Shown one piece after another: positions 18,692 to 27,910 of a DNA stretch of 64,000 bases (positions within the stretch are counted from its first letter, which is position 1; every line of letters begins with the position of its first letter). The position numbers were made by a program, and so were the translations under genes. Where the stretch lies: assembly GCF_900129565.1 (NCBI RefSeq), contig NZ_FQWD01000004.1, positions 124,001 through 188,000 on the forward strand, in the 5' to 3' direction. The notes below the pieces were generated by a model that saw only the letters and a program-made list of their open reading frames with translations, did no database searches and had not been told where the DNA came from. Origin of the DNA: Marisediminitalea aggregata. GTDB lineage: Bacteria; Pseudomonadota; Gammaproteobacteria; Enterobacterales; Alteromonadaceae.

Positions 18692-19585
18692 TTAACCGTT
18701 TAATGATGCAAGGTACTCTTTGAACTCTGCACCTAGAGAAGGGTGACGCAATGCGTATTCAACATTGGCTTTCATATAACCCAGCTTACTGCCACAGTCA
18801 TGGCTCTTGCCCTTCATATAGTAAGCATCGACCTGCTCGACTTTCATTAATGAAGAGATGGCGTCAGTCAATTGAATTTCACCGCCTGCACCTGGTGGGG
18901 TGAACTCAAGTAGTGACCAGATTTCCTGAGAAAGAACATAACGACCAACAACAGCCAAATCTGATGGCGCTTCCTCAAGCGGTGGCTTCTCAACCATATC
19001 ATAAATCTTTGCAGATTCGCCCGGCTTAATTGAAGCGCCTTCCAAATCAACGATACCGAATTTTGAAATGCTTTCCTGAGGAACTTGCTCAACCATAACC
19101 TGGCTCACGCGACTGGTGTTAAATCGGGAAACCATTTCGGCTAGGTTGTCTTTTTTAGGGTTGCTGGTGTACTCATCAATGATGACGTCTGGCAATACAA
19201 CTGCAAAAGGATCATCACCGACCATTGGGTGTGCACACATAATTGCGTGACCCAAGCCCTTCGCCGCGCCCTGACGAACGTGCATAATGGTCACGTCCTT
19301 CGGACAAATAGACTGTACTTCTTCAAGTAACTGACGTTTAACACGCTGCTCAAGGGTTGTTTCAAGTTCGAACGACGTATCAAAGTGGTTTTCGATACTG
19401 TTTTTACTGGCATGTGTAACCAGAATAATTTCTTTTAAACCCGCCTGAACGCACTCGTTGACTACGTACTGGATCAAAGGCTTATCTACCACAGGCAACA
19501 TTTCTTTTGGGATGGCCTTGGTGGCGGGCAACATACGCGTGCCCAGACCGGCTACAGGTATGACGGCTTTTTTTACCTGACTCAT
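18692..19585 (-). CDS. galU: UTP-glucose-1-phosphate uridylyltransferase
   Basis: Makes UDP-glucose, the substrate of the Ugd enzyme encoded next to it and of surface polysaccharide synthesis. The 297-residue protein carries the nucleotidyltransferase signature [20 protein letters not shown] and the substrate segment [13 protein letters not shown]. Its ATG overlaps the ugd stop by 4 bases (ATGA), so the two are co-translated. Confidence 0.97.
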   Translation of the reverse strand: MSQVKKAVIPVAGLGTRMLPATKAIPKEMLPVVDKPLIQYVVNECVQAGLKEIILVTHASKNSIENHFDTSFELETTLEQRVKRQLLEEVQSICPKDVTIMHVRQGAAKGLGHAIMCAHPMVGDDPFAVVLPDVIIDEYTSNPKKDNLAEMVSRFNTSRVSQVMVEQVPQESISKFGIVDLEGASIKPGESAKIYDMVEKPPLEEAPSDLAVVGRYVLSQEIWSLLEFTPPGAGGEIQLTDAISSLMKVEQVDAYYMKGKSHDCGSKLGYMKANVEYALRHPSLGAEFKEYLASLNG

Positions 19586-20928
19586 AGTTTTTGTCCTTTT
19601 ATTGAAAGTCCTCGACCTATCGCATAGTAATGCAATCCGTATTCCGACATGGTTTTCGGATCATATAAATTACGACCGTCGAATATCAGCGGTAGCGATA
19701 GTTTTTCTTTTATTAAATCAAAATCAGGAGCGCGAAACGATTGCCACTCAGTACAAACAACCAGGAAATCCGCGCCATCAAGCGCCGCTTCTTTCGTTCC
19801 GGTAAGTTTCAGGTCGGCACGGCTGCCGTAAATACGCTGAGTTTCTTCCATGGCTTCAGGGTCAAAGGCTTGCACCGTTGCTCCTTTTTCCCATAAGAGC
19901 TCCATTAACACACGGCTTGATGCTTCGCGCATGTCATCGGTATTCGGTTTGAATGATAGTCCCCACAGCGCGACAGTTTTACCTGCCACATCGCCATCAA
20001 AGTGACTCATAATATATTCGAATAACTTTTCTTTTTGAGAGTAGTTTACGGCTTCGACTGACTCCAGAATTTTTGCTTCATAACCGACCTGATTTGCACT
20101 ACGAATGAGCGCTTGCACATCTTTGGGGAAACAAGAACCACCGTAACCACAGCCCGGATAAATGAATTGATAGCCGATACGTGGGTCAGAACCGATACCC
20201 CGGCGCACGTTTTCGATATCTGCACCAAAATGTTCAGCCAGGTTTGCCATTTCGTTCATAAAGCTGATTTTTGTCGCCAGCATACAGTTCGCTGCATACT
20301 TCGTTAGCTCAGCAGAACGGATATCCATAGTAATGACTTTGTCGTGGTTACGGTTAAACGGCGCGTATAATTCACGCAGTTTTTTCTCTGCTTTTTCGCT
20401 ATCTGTACCAAGTACAATACGATCAGGTCGCATACAGTCATTGACTGCAGCCCCTTCTTTCAAAAATTCAGGGTTAGACACTACGTCGAAGGTGGTTGAT
20501 TTGCCTAATTCCGCAAGCGTTTCGGTCACTTTGCCTTTTACTTTGTCCGCGGTACCAACCGGCACGGTTGACTTGTTTATAATGATTTTATGATTTTGCA
20601 TATGGGTGGCGATAGTGGTTGCCACTGCAAGTACATATTTTAAGTCAGCCGAGCCGTCTTCATCCGGTGGCGTACCTACGGCTATGAAAATCAGCTCGCC
20701 GTGTTCAACACCACGCTGCGCGTCAGTGGTGAAATCGACACGTCCACCTTCATAATTACTGGTGACAAGCGGGGTAAGGCCAGGCTCATAGATAGGGATG
20801 ATACCTTTTTTCAGGTTATCAACTTTGTTCTGGTCCACATCCACACAAACCACATCGTGACCAACTTCGGCCAAAACCGCGGCTTGTACTAAACCAACAT
20901 ACCCAATTCCAAATACTGTTACCTTCAC
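19582..20928 (-). CDS. ugd: UDP-glucose 6-dehydrogenase
   Basis: Oxidises UDP-glucose to UDP-glucuronic acid, a building block of acidic capsules. The 448-residue protein has the N-terminal NAD-binding motif [35 protein letters not shown], and the catalytic cysteine in [14 protein letters not shown]. The start is GTG at 20928 with AAGGA about 9 bases upstream; a three-codon open frame (ATG AAC AAG TGA) overlaps the GTG and may be accidental. With galU it would supply UDP-GlcA to the polysaccharide genes next door. Confidence 0.97.
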   Translation of the reverse strand: MKVTVFGIGYVGLVQAAVLAEVGHDVVCVDVDQNKVDNLKKGIIPIYEPGLTPLVTSNYEGGRVDFTTDAQRGVEHGELIFIAVGTPPDEDGSADLKYVLAVATTIATHMQNHKIIINKSTVPVGTADKVKGKVTETLAELGKSTTFDVVSNPEFLKEGAAVNDCMRPDRIVLGTDSEKAEKKLRELYAPFNRNHDKVITMDIRSAELTKYAANCMLATKISFMNEMANLAEHFGADIENVRRGIGSDPRIGYQFIYPGCGYGGSCFPKDVQALIRSANQVGYEAKILESVEAVNYSQKEKLFEYIMSHFDGDVAGKTVALWGLSFKPNTDDMREASSRVLMELLWEKGATVQAFDPEAMEETQRIYGSRADLKLTGTKEAALDGADFLVVCTEWQSFRAPDFDLIKEKLSLPLIFDGRNLYDPKTMSEYGLHYYAIGRGLSIKGQKL

Positions 20929-21058
20929 TTGTTCATTTCCTTTATATTTTACAATCGCACCTCAGTACATTGACTGCGCGATATTCCACTAATTTATACT
21001 GGTTTCATTAAAGCATCATGACGAAACAGGCTCAACAGAAAGTTTCGTATACCTGTAT

Positions 21059-21922
21059 TCAACGCTTGCCCATCGGCCCAGATACACGTTTCACGCCATC
21101 TTTTATTCCTTTCCACATGAATGCTCCTCGTTGTGACCTCGCATCCAGCAAGAAACGATTAACGATCCAGCGGCATGGCAATGCAATTAGATTGCGGATT
21201 TTCCAGTAGGCTGGCACATAGGACCGGGGTAACAACAAAAGCACATTTCGGAACTGATAATAAAGCCGAATAGGTTGCCCAACCTTAAAATCAACACCGA
21301 GTACACGCTTCCTCGCGTCACCTTGCTTGTGAATCATGCGCAGATTACTATCGACAAATATCTCATAACCACATTGCCTCGCTCGCCAGCACCATTCGTG
21401 GTCAACGCCATCTATAAATAACTCGGTTTCCTTGAGGCCAACTTCATCTAAACAGTGAACAGAAAGTACCATCCCCGAGGCAATAATTTGCGTAGCGGAA
21501 AGATACCCCTCCCCCACTGCTTTAGGCTTTTGAATCGAAGCTGTTACCGGCTTGTGATCAAACTCACTGACAATACAAGGGCCGATTGCTGCGACCTTTG
21601 GATGCATTTTTCTGGCTTTGACAATACTGGCCTGAAGGCCTCTTAGAAGAGAAAGACTTAGTAGACTGTCCTGGTCAAGTAACAACGCATATTCGTGTTG
21701 TCTTTGCTGTACCTCGCGCAAACCGATATTCTGTGCTTCCGCGATGCCGGCATTTTCCGGGCAATGTGTGTAGCTTACATAATCCGGCAACCAGTTGGCG
21801 TGAGACTCAGGGGAATTGTCAATTACAATGACTGACCACCCTGCGTCATTCAACAACGCTATGTTATCCAGCAGCCGTGATTGTTCTGGGTGATAGAGGA
21901 TGATAATGCTGGAGAACATCAA
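21059..21922 (-). CDS. Family 2 glycosyltransferase, rhamnosyltransferase-like
   Basis: A 287-residue GT-A fold glycosyltransferase. The N-terminus (IIILYHPEQSRLLDNIALL), the LLDQDSLLS block in the DxD position and FIDGVDHEWCWRARQCGYEI are typical of the RfbF/RfbN-like rhamnosyltransferases of O-antigen and capsule loci. No membrane helix is evident, so it probably acts on the cytoplasmic face with a lipid-linked acceptor. It overlaps the next upstream gene by 4 bases. The donor and acceptor sugars cannot be told from sequence. Confidence 0.85.
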   Translation of the reverse strand: MMFSSIIILYHPEQSRLLDNIALLNDAGWSVIVIDNSPESHANWLPDYVSYTHCPENAGIAEAQNIGLREVQQRQHEYALLLDQDSLLSLSLLRGLQASIVKARKMHPKVAAIGPCIVSEFDHKPVTASIQKPKAVGEGYLSATQIIASGMVLSVHCLDEVGLKETELFIDGVDHEWCWRARQCGYEIFVDSNLRMIHKQGDARKRVLGVDFKVGQPIRLYYQFRNVLLLLPRSYVPAYWKIRNLIALPCRWIVNRFLLDARSQRGAFMWKGIKDGVKRVSGPMGKR

Positions 21923-22866
21923 TGTTTAATAAATTTCTCTAAGTAATGACGATCAAGTTTGTAGGCTAGCTTCACAATACTTGCAGGCATTAGTCTCAGA
22001 ATCAACACCGAGGTTGCATAAAACAAGTTATACAAAGACATGCGTTTAAGTTTTCTCAGCGCTCTGAATCGCGCCCTGAATTCATTAAATGACTTTACAA
22101 AACCGCGACGCTTATAAAAATCACCGACTCGGCGAAACTTAAGTAGTTTGTCCTTGAGGTTACAAAATATATAACCATGTGATGCCAACTCAATCCAAAG
22201 TAGATAATCTTCAACAAAGCGCAGACTGTCATCATACCGATGCCCATCATTAAACACTTTGTATCGAATACATACCGTCGGATGATTTACTGCGCAACGC
22301 CTTGGCAAGAGTCGGGTAATTTGTCGATTAGTCAGTGGCATAACGCGCGAACCGACTTTTTTATCATGTTCATTAATTTCGGTTAAGCCTGTACCCAGTA
22401 TCGACACGTGTGCATGCTTTTCGAGGTAGGCAATCTGTGTTGCAAACCGATCAGGCTCTGAAATATCATCTGCATCCATCCTAAAGAAATAGGCTGGTTG
22501 CAACGATAGGGACCAGTCGATAGCAAAGTTCATGCACGTGGCCAGGCCGCAGTTTTCCTTACCCTCTACAATGACTAAGCGCTCGTCCAAAGACGCGTGT
22601 TTCATTATTACCGCTAGCAACCTATCAGGGATAGGCCCATCAATAACAATGACATAGAGGAAATCAGAATAGGATTGCGACCGAATGCTGGTAATAGAGT
22701 GCTCGAGCCATTGCGGATTATCCCGACCATAAACCCCCATTGCCACTATCGATTCAACACGGTGAACCTTATAACGACTGTGCTTTATTGAGAAATTTGG
22801 GGTCAATGGATTGTCCGAGATAAATAACTGGCGAAGAGTGTAACGAAAAACACGCCTGGATTGCAC
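21919..22866 (-). CDS. Family 2 glycosyltransferase, WcaA/AmsE-like
   Basis: A 315-residue family 2 glycosyltransferase. Its catalytic core shows VAMGVYGRDNPQWLEHSITS, the metal-binding FFRMDADDISEPDRFATQI (DxDD) and FVEDYLLWIELASHGYIF, as in extracellular-polysaccharide transferases of the AmsE type. An N-terminal extension of about 35 residues precedes the fold and may mean a later true start. It is 13 bases after the WecA-like gene and overlaps the next transferase by 4 bases, so the three form one operon. Confidence 0.85.
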   Translation of the reverse strand: MQSRRVFRYTLRQLFISDNPLTPNFSIKHSRYKVHRVESIVAMGVYGRDNPQWLEHSITSIRSQSYSDFLYVIVIDGPIPDRLLAVIMKHASLDERLVIVEGKENCGLATCMNFAIDWSLSLQPAYFFRMDADDISEPDRFATQIAYLEKHAHVSILGTGLTEINEHDKKVGSRVMPLTNRQITRLLPRRCAVNHPTVCIRYKVFNDGHRYDDSLRFVEDYLLWIELASHGYIFCNLKDKLLKFRRVGDFYKRRGFVKSFNEFRARFRALRKLKRMSLYNLFYATSVLILRLMPASIVKLAYKLDRHYLEKFIKH

Positions 22867-22879
22867 TAGTTTGAGGCAA

Positions 22880-23956
22880 TTATTTCCCCAAGAACAATCG
22901 CTTTGTATCTCGGACTACGCGAATAATCTTCCATATATTCATGATTGCAGCCGTGTAAACCACCAACAACGCCATGAAAGACCAAAACATGATGTAGTCA
23001 GGCACCTGGTAAACCTCACCCAGTATACCCACCACGCAATAACATGCGCCTAAACACAAGATAGCGACTAATGAACGCCTTGAGTTGAGGCCTGCACGCA
23101 TAAAGATATTGTGCAAGTGCTTTCTGTCCGGACGAAGCACTGACTGACCCTTTTTAGCTCTTCTGAACATTATAGCCGCCATGTCCATCAGTGGCAGACC
23201 AATCAACCAAACCCCGGTGATAGGTCGTAATGATGCAGAAACGCCCTGGGTGTGATCAACTAATAGCCACACTATGGTCAAGCCAACGAACATACTGCCG
23301 GCGTCACCCATGAAAATCTTATTGCCTTTAAAACCCTTCAAACTTAGGTTGAACGCAAGAAACGGAACGATAGCGGCTATGATAACCAGCGGCTCCATAA
23401 TCGCGGCACCGTTGCCAGAGATGAGCAATAAAGACACCACGCTGGCTAACACGATCAGGCTCATGCCACCGGCCAGACCGTCAATACCGTCGATCATGTT
23501 AATAGCGTTAATGACACCAACCACACAAATCAGTGTGAAGAAATAGCCACCTAACCCGAGGTACACAGAACCGAAGCCGAAAATATCCCCCAGCGATGTA
23601 ATGTAGTTTTGCGCACTCCAGGCCATGATAGAGGCAACACCAAACTGGCACATCAAACGCCCTTTGGCGCTTAAATCAAACCGGTCATCCAGCATACCCA
23701 ACAGTACAATAAAGGCAGATGCCGTAAAAAAGAGCGGGTTGTTTTTCATCCACACGTCAGTCATCACGCTGGCAACGAGAACCGCAACAAATATAGCGAC
23801 ACCACCGGTCAACGGCACGATACCGCTGTGGCGTTTACGATAAGATGGTTGGTCGACAAGCCCAAACTGATGAGCAAGTGGCGTCATCACCACGAGCAAA
23901 ATGAGCGCGACAAAAAAAGCCGTGAATAACGGAATGAACTGAAGATACGTTAACAT
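22880..23956 (-). CDS. wecA: WecA-type undecaprenyl-phosphate sugar-1-phosphate transferase
   Basis: Integral membrane enzyme of the MraY/WecA family that starts a glycan by putting HexNAc-1-P on undecaprenyl phosphate. The 358 residues contain about ten hydrophobic helices. Family motifs are visible: VDQPSYRKRHSGIVPLTGG, GMLDDRFD, INMIDGIDGLAGG, GNKIFMGDAGSMF and RPDRKHLHNIFMRAGL. It is the first gene of the minus-strand polysaccharide operon and is divergent from the export genes. A WecA-type start usually goes with Wzx/Wzy or O-antigen ABC pathways, while KpsD-M-T-E go with lipid-linked Kdo capsules, so the pairing is notable. The symbol reflects family, not proven donor. Confidence 0.88.
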   Translation of the reverse strand: MLTYLQFIPLFTAFFVALILLVVMTPLAHQFGLVDQPSYRKRHSGIVPLTGGVAIFVAVLVASVMTDVWMKNNPLFFTASAFIVLLGMLDDRFDLSAKGRLMCQFGVASIMAWSAQNYITSLGDIFGFGSVYLGLGGYFFTLICVVGVINAINMIDGIDGLAGGMSLIVLASVVSLLLISGNGAAIMEPLVIIAAIVPFLAFNLSLKGFKGNKIFMGDAGSMFVGLTIVWLLVDHTQGVSASLRPITGVWLIGLPLMDMAAIMFRRAKKGQSVLRPDRKHLHNIFMRAGLNSRRSLVAILCLGACYCVVGILGEVYQVPDYIMFWSFMALLVVYTAAIMNIWKIIRVVRDTKRLFLGK

Positions 23957-24285
23957 TCGATCACAGTCTCCACTGATTCCCGGTTAGTACACCCGTCACA
24001 CTATCTACCTTGTAAAAAGGACAATCCATTAACTCACCAACTCCATTGAGATTACTGACGAACAAACATTGTTTCGTGGAGAGATATCTGAAAACTCGCC
24101 CTATAATAGTAAACATTAGTATAACTGACTACCCCTGTTCGAAAATTTAAGTTTGATTGGCGCTTTTTTGCACGCACATCGCTAATCTGCTTACTACTCA
24201 ACCAACTCAATCAAACTTTACATGCCTTTTATTACGATTATGGTATTCTTGGCATCTCTTTAAATGGATGTATGCCAAGTACGAT
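23957..24285. promoter_or_regulatory. Divergent intergenic region between wecA and the capsule export genes
   Basis: This 329-base gap should hold promoters for both operons. A TATAAT (plus strand, 24102-24107) is the clearest -10 box, but no good -35 was found. Two inverted repeats are present: AAGTTTGATTG (24149-24159) with its complement at 24208-24218, and CTTGGCAT (24248-24255) with its complement at 24272-24279, the latter ending 6 bases before the lipoprotein ATG. I saw no convincing ops/JUMPstart element for RfaH. Confidence 0.5.
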
Positions 24286-24657
24286 ATGAAATTATTTATC
24301 GCCGCTGTTTGGATAACAGGTTTGAGCACATTGGCAGGGTGTGTATCCCAGCCTGCTGCCGTCAAAGCTAACTTACCATTAGTAAGTTCCAATCAGTTAG
24401 CCACACTAAAGCAGATACCATCGACATCTGATACAAAACAAGCAAAAGCCATTCCAGAGTTAAAAATCTCTCAAGGCAGAACTGTCATTGACGGAGTAGA
24501 ATATACGGTTGCCTCTGGTTATTACTCTGCGCTTGGCCTTCAATGTTATCGCTTAAGTGCAGTCCAACAAGGCAGAATGAATCAAGCTGGTGTTCTGTGT
24601 AAAAAACATGATTATTGGCTTCATTTTCCGGCAATAGCATCTCAAGATACGCAGTAG
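24286..24657 (+). CDS. Small predicted lipoprotein at the head of the capsule export operon
   Basis: A 123-residue protein of unrecognised family. The start at 24286 gives a lipoprotein signal (MKLFIAAVWITGLSTLAGC, lipobox LAGC, Cys19). The mature part has a Ser/Ala/Lys-rich linker and then a compact domain (VEYTVASGYYSALGLQCYRL, then VLCKKHDYWLHFP) with two cysteines that could form a disulfide. It ends 13 bases before the kpsD-like gene, so it is probably co-transcribed and may help place the outer-membrane exporter. An in-frame reading from 24157 adds a segment without a signal and is not preferred. Confidence 0.75.
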   Translation: MKLFIAAVWITGLSTLAGCVSQPAAVKANLPLVSSNQLATLKQIPSTSDTKQAKAIPELKISQGRTVIDGVEYTVASGYYSALGLQCYRLSAVQQGRMNQAGVLCKKHDYWLHFPAIASQDTQ

Positions 24658-24670
24658 GAACAGACATCAT

Positions 24671-26470
24671 ATGAAAGTACTTAAATACGTGATTGGCTTG
24701 TCTATTGTGAGTTTACTCAGTACCGGACAGGCTGTGGCACAAAGTGCAGAGCAAATCAGACAGGTACAGCAACAGCTTAATCGCCAGGGCAGCGCGGGTA
24801 CTACAAATAGCGCCAGTGGGATTAATCCTATGCAACTGGGCATGTCGCCAACATTGCCAGCTAGCGCCAACAGTGCAACCAGAGCAAGCGCAGGCCAGTA
24901 CAACAACGTTCCCAGATACGGGATGGTGTTACCTGGAGAGCCAACCATTGATATGGTATACCCACTCCAGGAGAAAATGGCTAATCCGCCTTTTGCGGCA
25001 AACCTGTTTATTGGCGGTTTCGAATCTGAACGTGTAAGCAGTGTGAACGAAAACTACTTGATTGCCCCGGGCGATCAAATTTCAGTCTGGATGTGGGGCG
25101 CGGTTAATTATTCCGATGTGGTTACCGTCGATAGTCAGGGGAATATCTTTATTCCCAATATTGGCCCGGTACAACTTATGAACACACCGGCTGGACAGGT
25201 GAATCAAACTGTCACACAGGCCATCAAATCTGTTTACACTAACGACGTGAACACATACGTCAACTTGCTTACTGCAACGCCAGTATCACTTTACGTATCC
25301 GGTCCTGTGTTACGTCCTGGCCAGTATGCCGGCCAAGCGACCGATAGTGTTCTGTATTTTTTAAAACGCGCTGGCGGTATTGACTTTCTTCGCGGTAGTT
25401 TCAGAAATATCGAAATCATCCGGAATGGAGAGACTATTGAAGCCATTGATTTATATGACTTTGTGACTAATGGCTCACTGCCCGCTTTCTCTTTTCAGGA
25501 CAAAGACGTCATTCTCGTAAAACCTATAGGCTCAACGGTCACGGTGAGTGAAGGGGCAAGGAACAGCTTCACTTTCGAATTAAAAGGCGATGACATGCGA
25601 GGCCAATCGTTGGTCAACTATGCCAAACCCGGTGACTTTATTAGTCACGTGTCTGTTACCGGTCTGCGTGATGAGAGCCATTTTGCAAAGTACACCAAGC
25701 TGGATGAATTTAGTGACCTGAAACTCCACGCAGGTGATCATATTGAATTTAAAAATGATCATGAAATTCAAATCTACCCCATAAATATTGCAGGAAGCTT
25801 CAAGGGTGAATCCCGCTTTATGGTCGAAAAAGGGGCCCGTCTGCATCAGGTACTCAGTAATGTCGCCGTAGACCCAGCACTCTCTGACTTTAAAAACATC
25901 TACCTGTTACGCGAAAGTGTCGCTGAACAGCAACAGCAAATAATCAATCAGGCATTGGACAGACTGGAAAGATCTGTTTATACCGCGCCGGTTTCATCAA
26001 CAGGCGAAGGCGCTATTCGGGTTCAGGAAGCCCAATTAATTTCTGACTTCATTGCGCGAGCCAGACAAATTAAACCGTTAGGCAAAGTCATTGTATCTGA
26101 TGGCCCCAACGTGGCAGATATTCTTCTTGAAGCGAACGATACTATTGTCATCCCGGCTGTCACAGATCTGGTGCATGTGGGTGGAGAAGTATTAATGCCG
26201 CAATCTGTTGTTTTCAATCAGAATGCGACGCTTGAAGATTATGTTGCCTGGGCTGGCGGGTTCAGTGAGAGAGCGAACGACGAGCGCATTTTGGTTATTC
26301 GGGCAAACGGGATGGTCGACTTCTTTGATGTCGATGACGACACTCCTATTTCGACCGGCGATCAGGTGGTGGTCTTACCAAGAATAGACGCTAAAACGCT
26401 ACAGGCGGTTAAAGATATCACCCAGGTTATTTATCAAATTGCCGTTGCAGCAAATGTTGCTCTTAACTAA
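24671..26470 (+). CDS. kpsD: KpsD-like polysaccharide export protein
   Basis: Periplasmic/outer-membrane polysaccharide export (OPX) protein, 599 residues. A signal peptide is cleaved near AVAQS (about residue 24). The Poly_export domain (YLIAPGDQISVWMWGAVNYS, DSQGNIFIPNIGPVQL) is followed by SLBB-type repeats (VSGPVLRPGQYAGQATDSVL; HVGGEVLMPQSVVFNQNATL). The C-terminal end (GDQVVVLPRIDAKTLQAVKD and on) resembles E. coli KpsD (558 residues) along its length. It overlaps the permease gene by one base. Its job would be to carry the ABC-exported polymer across the periplasm and outer membrane. Confidence 0.92.
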   Translation: MKVLKYVIGLSIVSLLSTGQAVAQSAEQIRQVQQQLNRQGSAGTTNSASGINPMQLGMSPTLPASANSATRASAGQYNNVPRYGMVLPGEPTIDMVYPLQEKMANPPFAANLFIGGFESERVSSVNENYLIAPGDQISVWMWGAVNYSDVVTVDSQGNIFIPNIGPVQLMNTPAGQVNQTVTQAIKSVYTNDVNTYVNLLTATPVSLYVSGPVLRPGQYAGQATDSVLYFLKRAGGIDFLRGSFRNIEIIRNGETIEAIDLYDFVTNGSLPAFSFQDKDVILVKPIGSTVTVSEGARNSFTFELKGDDMRGQSLVNYAKPGDFISHVSVTGLRDESHFAKYTKLDEFSDLKLHAGDHIEFKNDHEIQIYPINIAGSFKGESRFMVEKGARLHQVLSNVAVDPALSDFKNIYLLRESVAEQQQQIINQALDRLERSVYTAPVSSTGEGAIRVQEAQLISDFIARARQIKPLGKVIVSDGPNVADILLEANDTIVIPAVTDLVHVGGEVLMPQSVVFNQNATLEDYVAWAGGFSERANDERILVIRANGMVDFFDVDDDTPISTGDQVVVLPRIDAKTLQAVKDITQVIYQIAVAANVALN

Positions 26471-27252
26471 TGAAAGTATCGCTTAGAAAGCAATTGAACG
26501 TTTGGAAAAGTGTGTTATTCGCGCTTTTCCTTCGCGAAATGCAGTCTCAGTTTAATGATAAATTAGGATTAGCCTGGGCGTTTATTGAGCCATTTGCCTT
26601 CATTTTCGGTTTGTCATATATGCGGAGTATGATGGGAGGAGGCGATGTCCACTCCATTCCCGTATTCATTTTTATGATGATTGGAATGATTAGTATTCAA
26701 TCATTTATTACTCCACTAAATTCCGTCTCTGCCGCATTTAAACGAAATCGACCTTTATACGCATTTAGGCAAGTTCAGCCAATCTCAGGTCTTATTGTTT
26801 CTTGCTTTGTAGAATTTTCAATTAAGATTGTCGTGATCATTCTAGCCTTTATTGCCTTGTTTCTTTTGAAAATCCCTACGCAATTAGATAATGCATTACT
26901 ACTAATAGTAATCTACCTTGCGCTATGGGCTTTTACGTTTAGCTTGAGCTGCATTTTAGGCATCATTACCGCCTATGTTCCCGAGGTAAACAAGGTTACA
27001 GGCTTATTAACAAGGCCTCTTTTCTTCATATCGTGCACATTTTTTAGTCTTCAAGATATTCCTATGGAGTATTGGCACTATTTAACATGGAATCCGTTAG
27101 TCCACTTTATAGAATTAGCAAGGTTCGCATGTTTTAAATCCTATGGTGACAATGGAGTGTCTGTCGAATTTGCTCTTGCCAGTTCTTTTACAGCTTTCTT
27201 CTTTGCCGTGTGCCTATATCATCTAACTTGGAAAGGTATTTTATCCAGATGA
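26470..27252 (+). CDS. kpsM: KpsM-like capsule ABC transporter permease
   Basis: Inner-membrane subunit of the ABC-2 polysaccharide exporter. The 260 residues show about six hydrophobic segments, and the N-terminal block ALFLREMQSQFNDKLGLAWAF and FIEPFAFIFGLSYMRSMMGG are typical of the KpsM/BexB group. It pairs with the ATPase gene that overlaps it by 4 bases (ATGA). The DNA is visibly richer in A+T than the neighbouring housekeeping genes, which is common for capsule loci that move between strains. Confidence 0.92.
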   Translation: MKVSLRKQLNVWKSVLFALFLREMQSQFNDKLGLAWAFIEPFAFIFGLSYMRSMMGGGDVHSIPVFIFMMIGMISIQSFITPLNSVSAAFKRNRPLYAFRQVQPISGLIVSCFVEFSIKIVVIILAFIALFLLKIPTQLDNALLLIVIYLALWAFTFSLSCILGIITAYVPEVNKVTGLLTRPLFFISCTFFSLQDIPMEYWHYLTWNPLVHFIELARFACFKSYGDNGVSVEFALASSFTAFFFAVCLYHLTWKGILSR

Positions 27253-27899
27253 CTATTGAGCTAAAGAATTTAACGAAATCTTACCCAAGTAAACTTGGGC
27301 CCCAATATATTTTCCGCAACTTAAACTTTACAATTCCAACGGAAAGCAATGTGGCAATTTTGGGAAAAAATGGAGCAGGGAAATCCACACTTTTCAGAAT
27401 ATTGGCAAAAAGTGAGTACCCCGACTCAGGTAAAATTCTAACTAATAAGTCAATGTCCTGGCCTGTAGCTCTTGCAACCGGCGTTCACCCACAAATGACT
27501 GGCCGTGAAAATACCCGATTTGTTGGGAGAATCAATAATGTGCCAAATTTACGGAAATATGAGAAAAAAGTTCAGGAATTCGCAGAGCTCGATAAACGCT
27601 ATGACCTGCCGGTCAGGACATATTCCTCGGGTATGCGCGCACGCTTGGTATTCGCCTGCTGCATCAATATTAATTTTGATATTTACCTGATAGACGAAGC
27701 GACATCGGTAGGCGATCCCAAATTCAGGAAAAAAGCCCGGGAAGCATTAGAAGTGAAAGCAAAGGAAGCCGGCTTAATCATGGTGAGCCATGAAATTGAC
27801 CAAATACGAGAGTTCTGTAAGTCCGCCATTCTGTTAGACAATGGCCAGCTTACTTATTATGGCGACCTTGAAGAAGCCATAAAGATTTACATGGGATAA
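27249..27899 (+). CDS. kpsT: KpsT-like capsule ABC transporter ATPase
   Basis: ATP-binding subunit of the capsule exporter, 216 residues. The ATG at 27249 overlaps the kpsM stop (ATGA) and gives MTIELKNLTKSYPSK. Walker A is GKNGAGKSTL, the signature region is VRTYSSGMRARLVFACCINI and Walker B is DIYLIDEATSVGDPKFR. These are the features of the KpsT/BexA group that works with KpsM. An in-frame extension to 27210 is not supported. Confidence 0.93.
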   Translation: MTIELKNLTKSYPSKLGPQYIFRNLNFTIPTESNVAILGKNGAGKSTLFRILAKSEYPDSGKILTNKSMSWPVALATGVHPQMTGRENTRFVGRINNVPNLRKYEKKVQEFAELDKRYDLPVRTYSSGMRARLVFACCININFDIYLIDEATSVGDPKFRKKAREALEVKAKEAGLIMVSHEIDQIREFCKSAILLDNGQLTYYGDLEEAIKIYMG

Positions 27900-27910
27900 A
27901 GAGAATTAGC

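Noticed and set aside
20929-21058. Promoter of ugd
   Set aside because: TTGAGC and TTTAAT with 17-base spacing can be read on the minus strand, but the match is too weak in this A+T-rich gap to list as a feature.
23957-24050. RfaH ops/JUMPstart element before wecA
   Set aside because: The minus strand has a GGTAG-containing stretch but not the full GGCGGTAGCNTG-type consensus.
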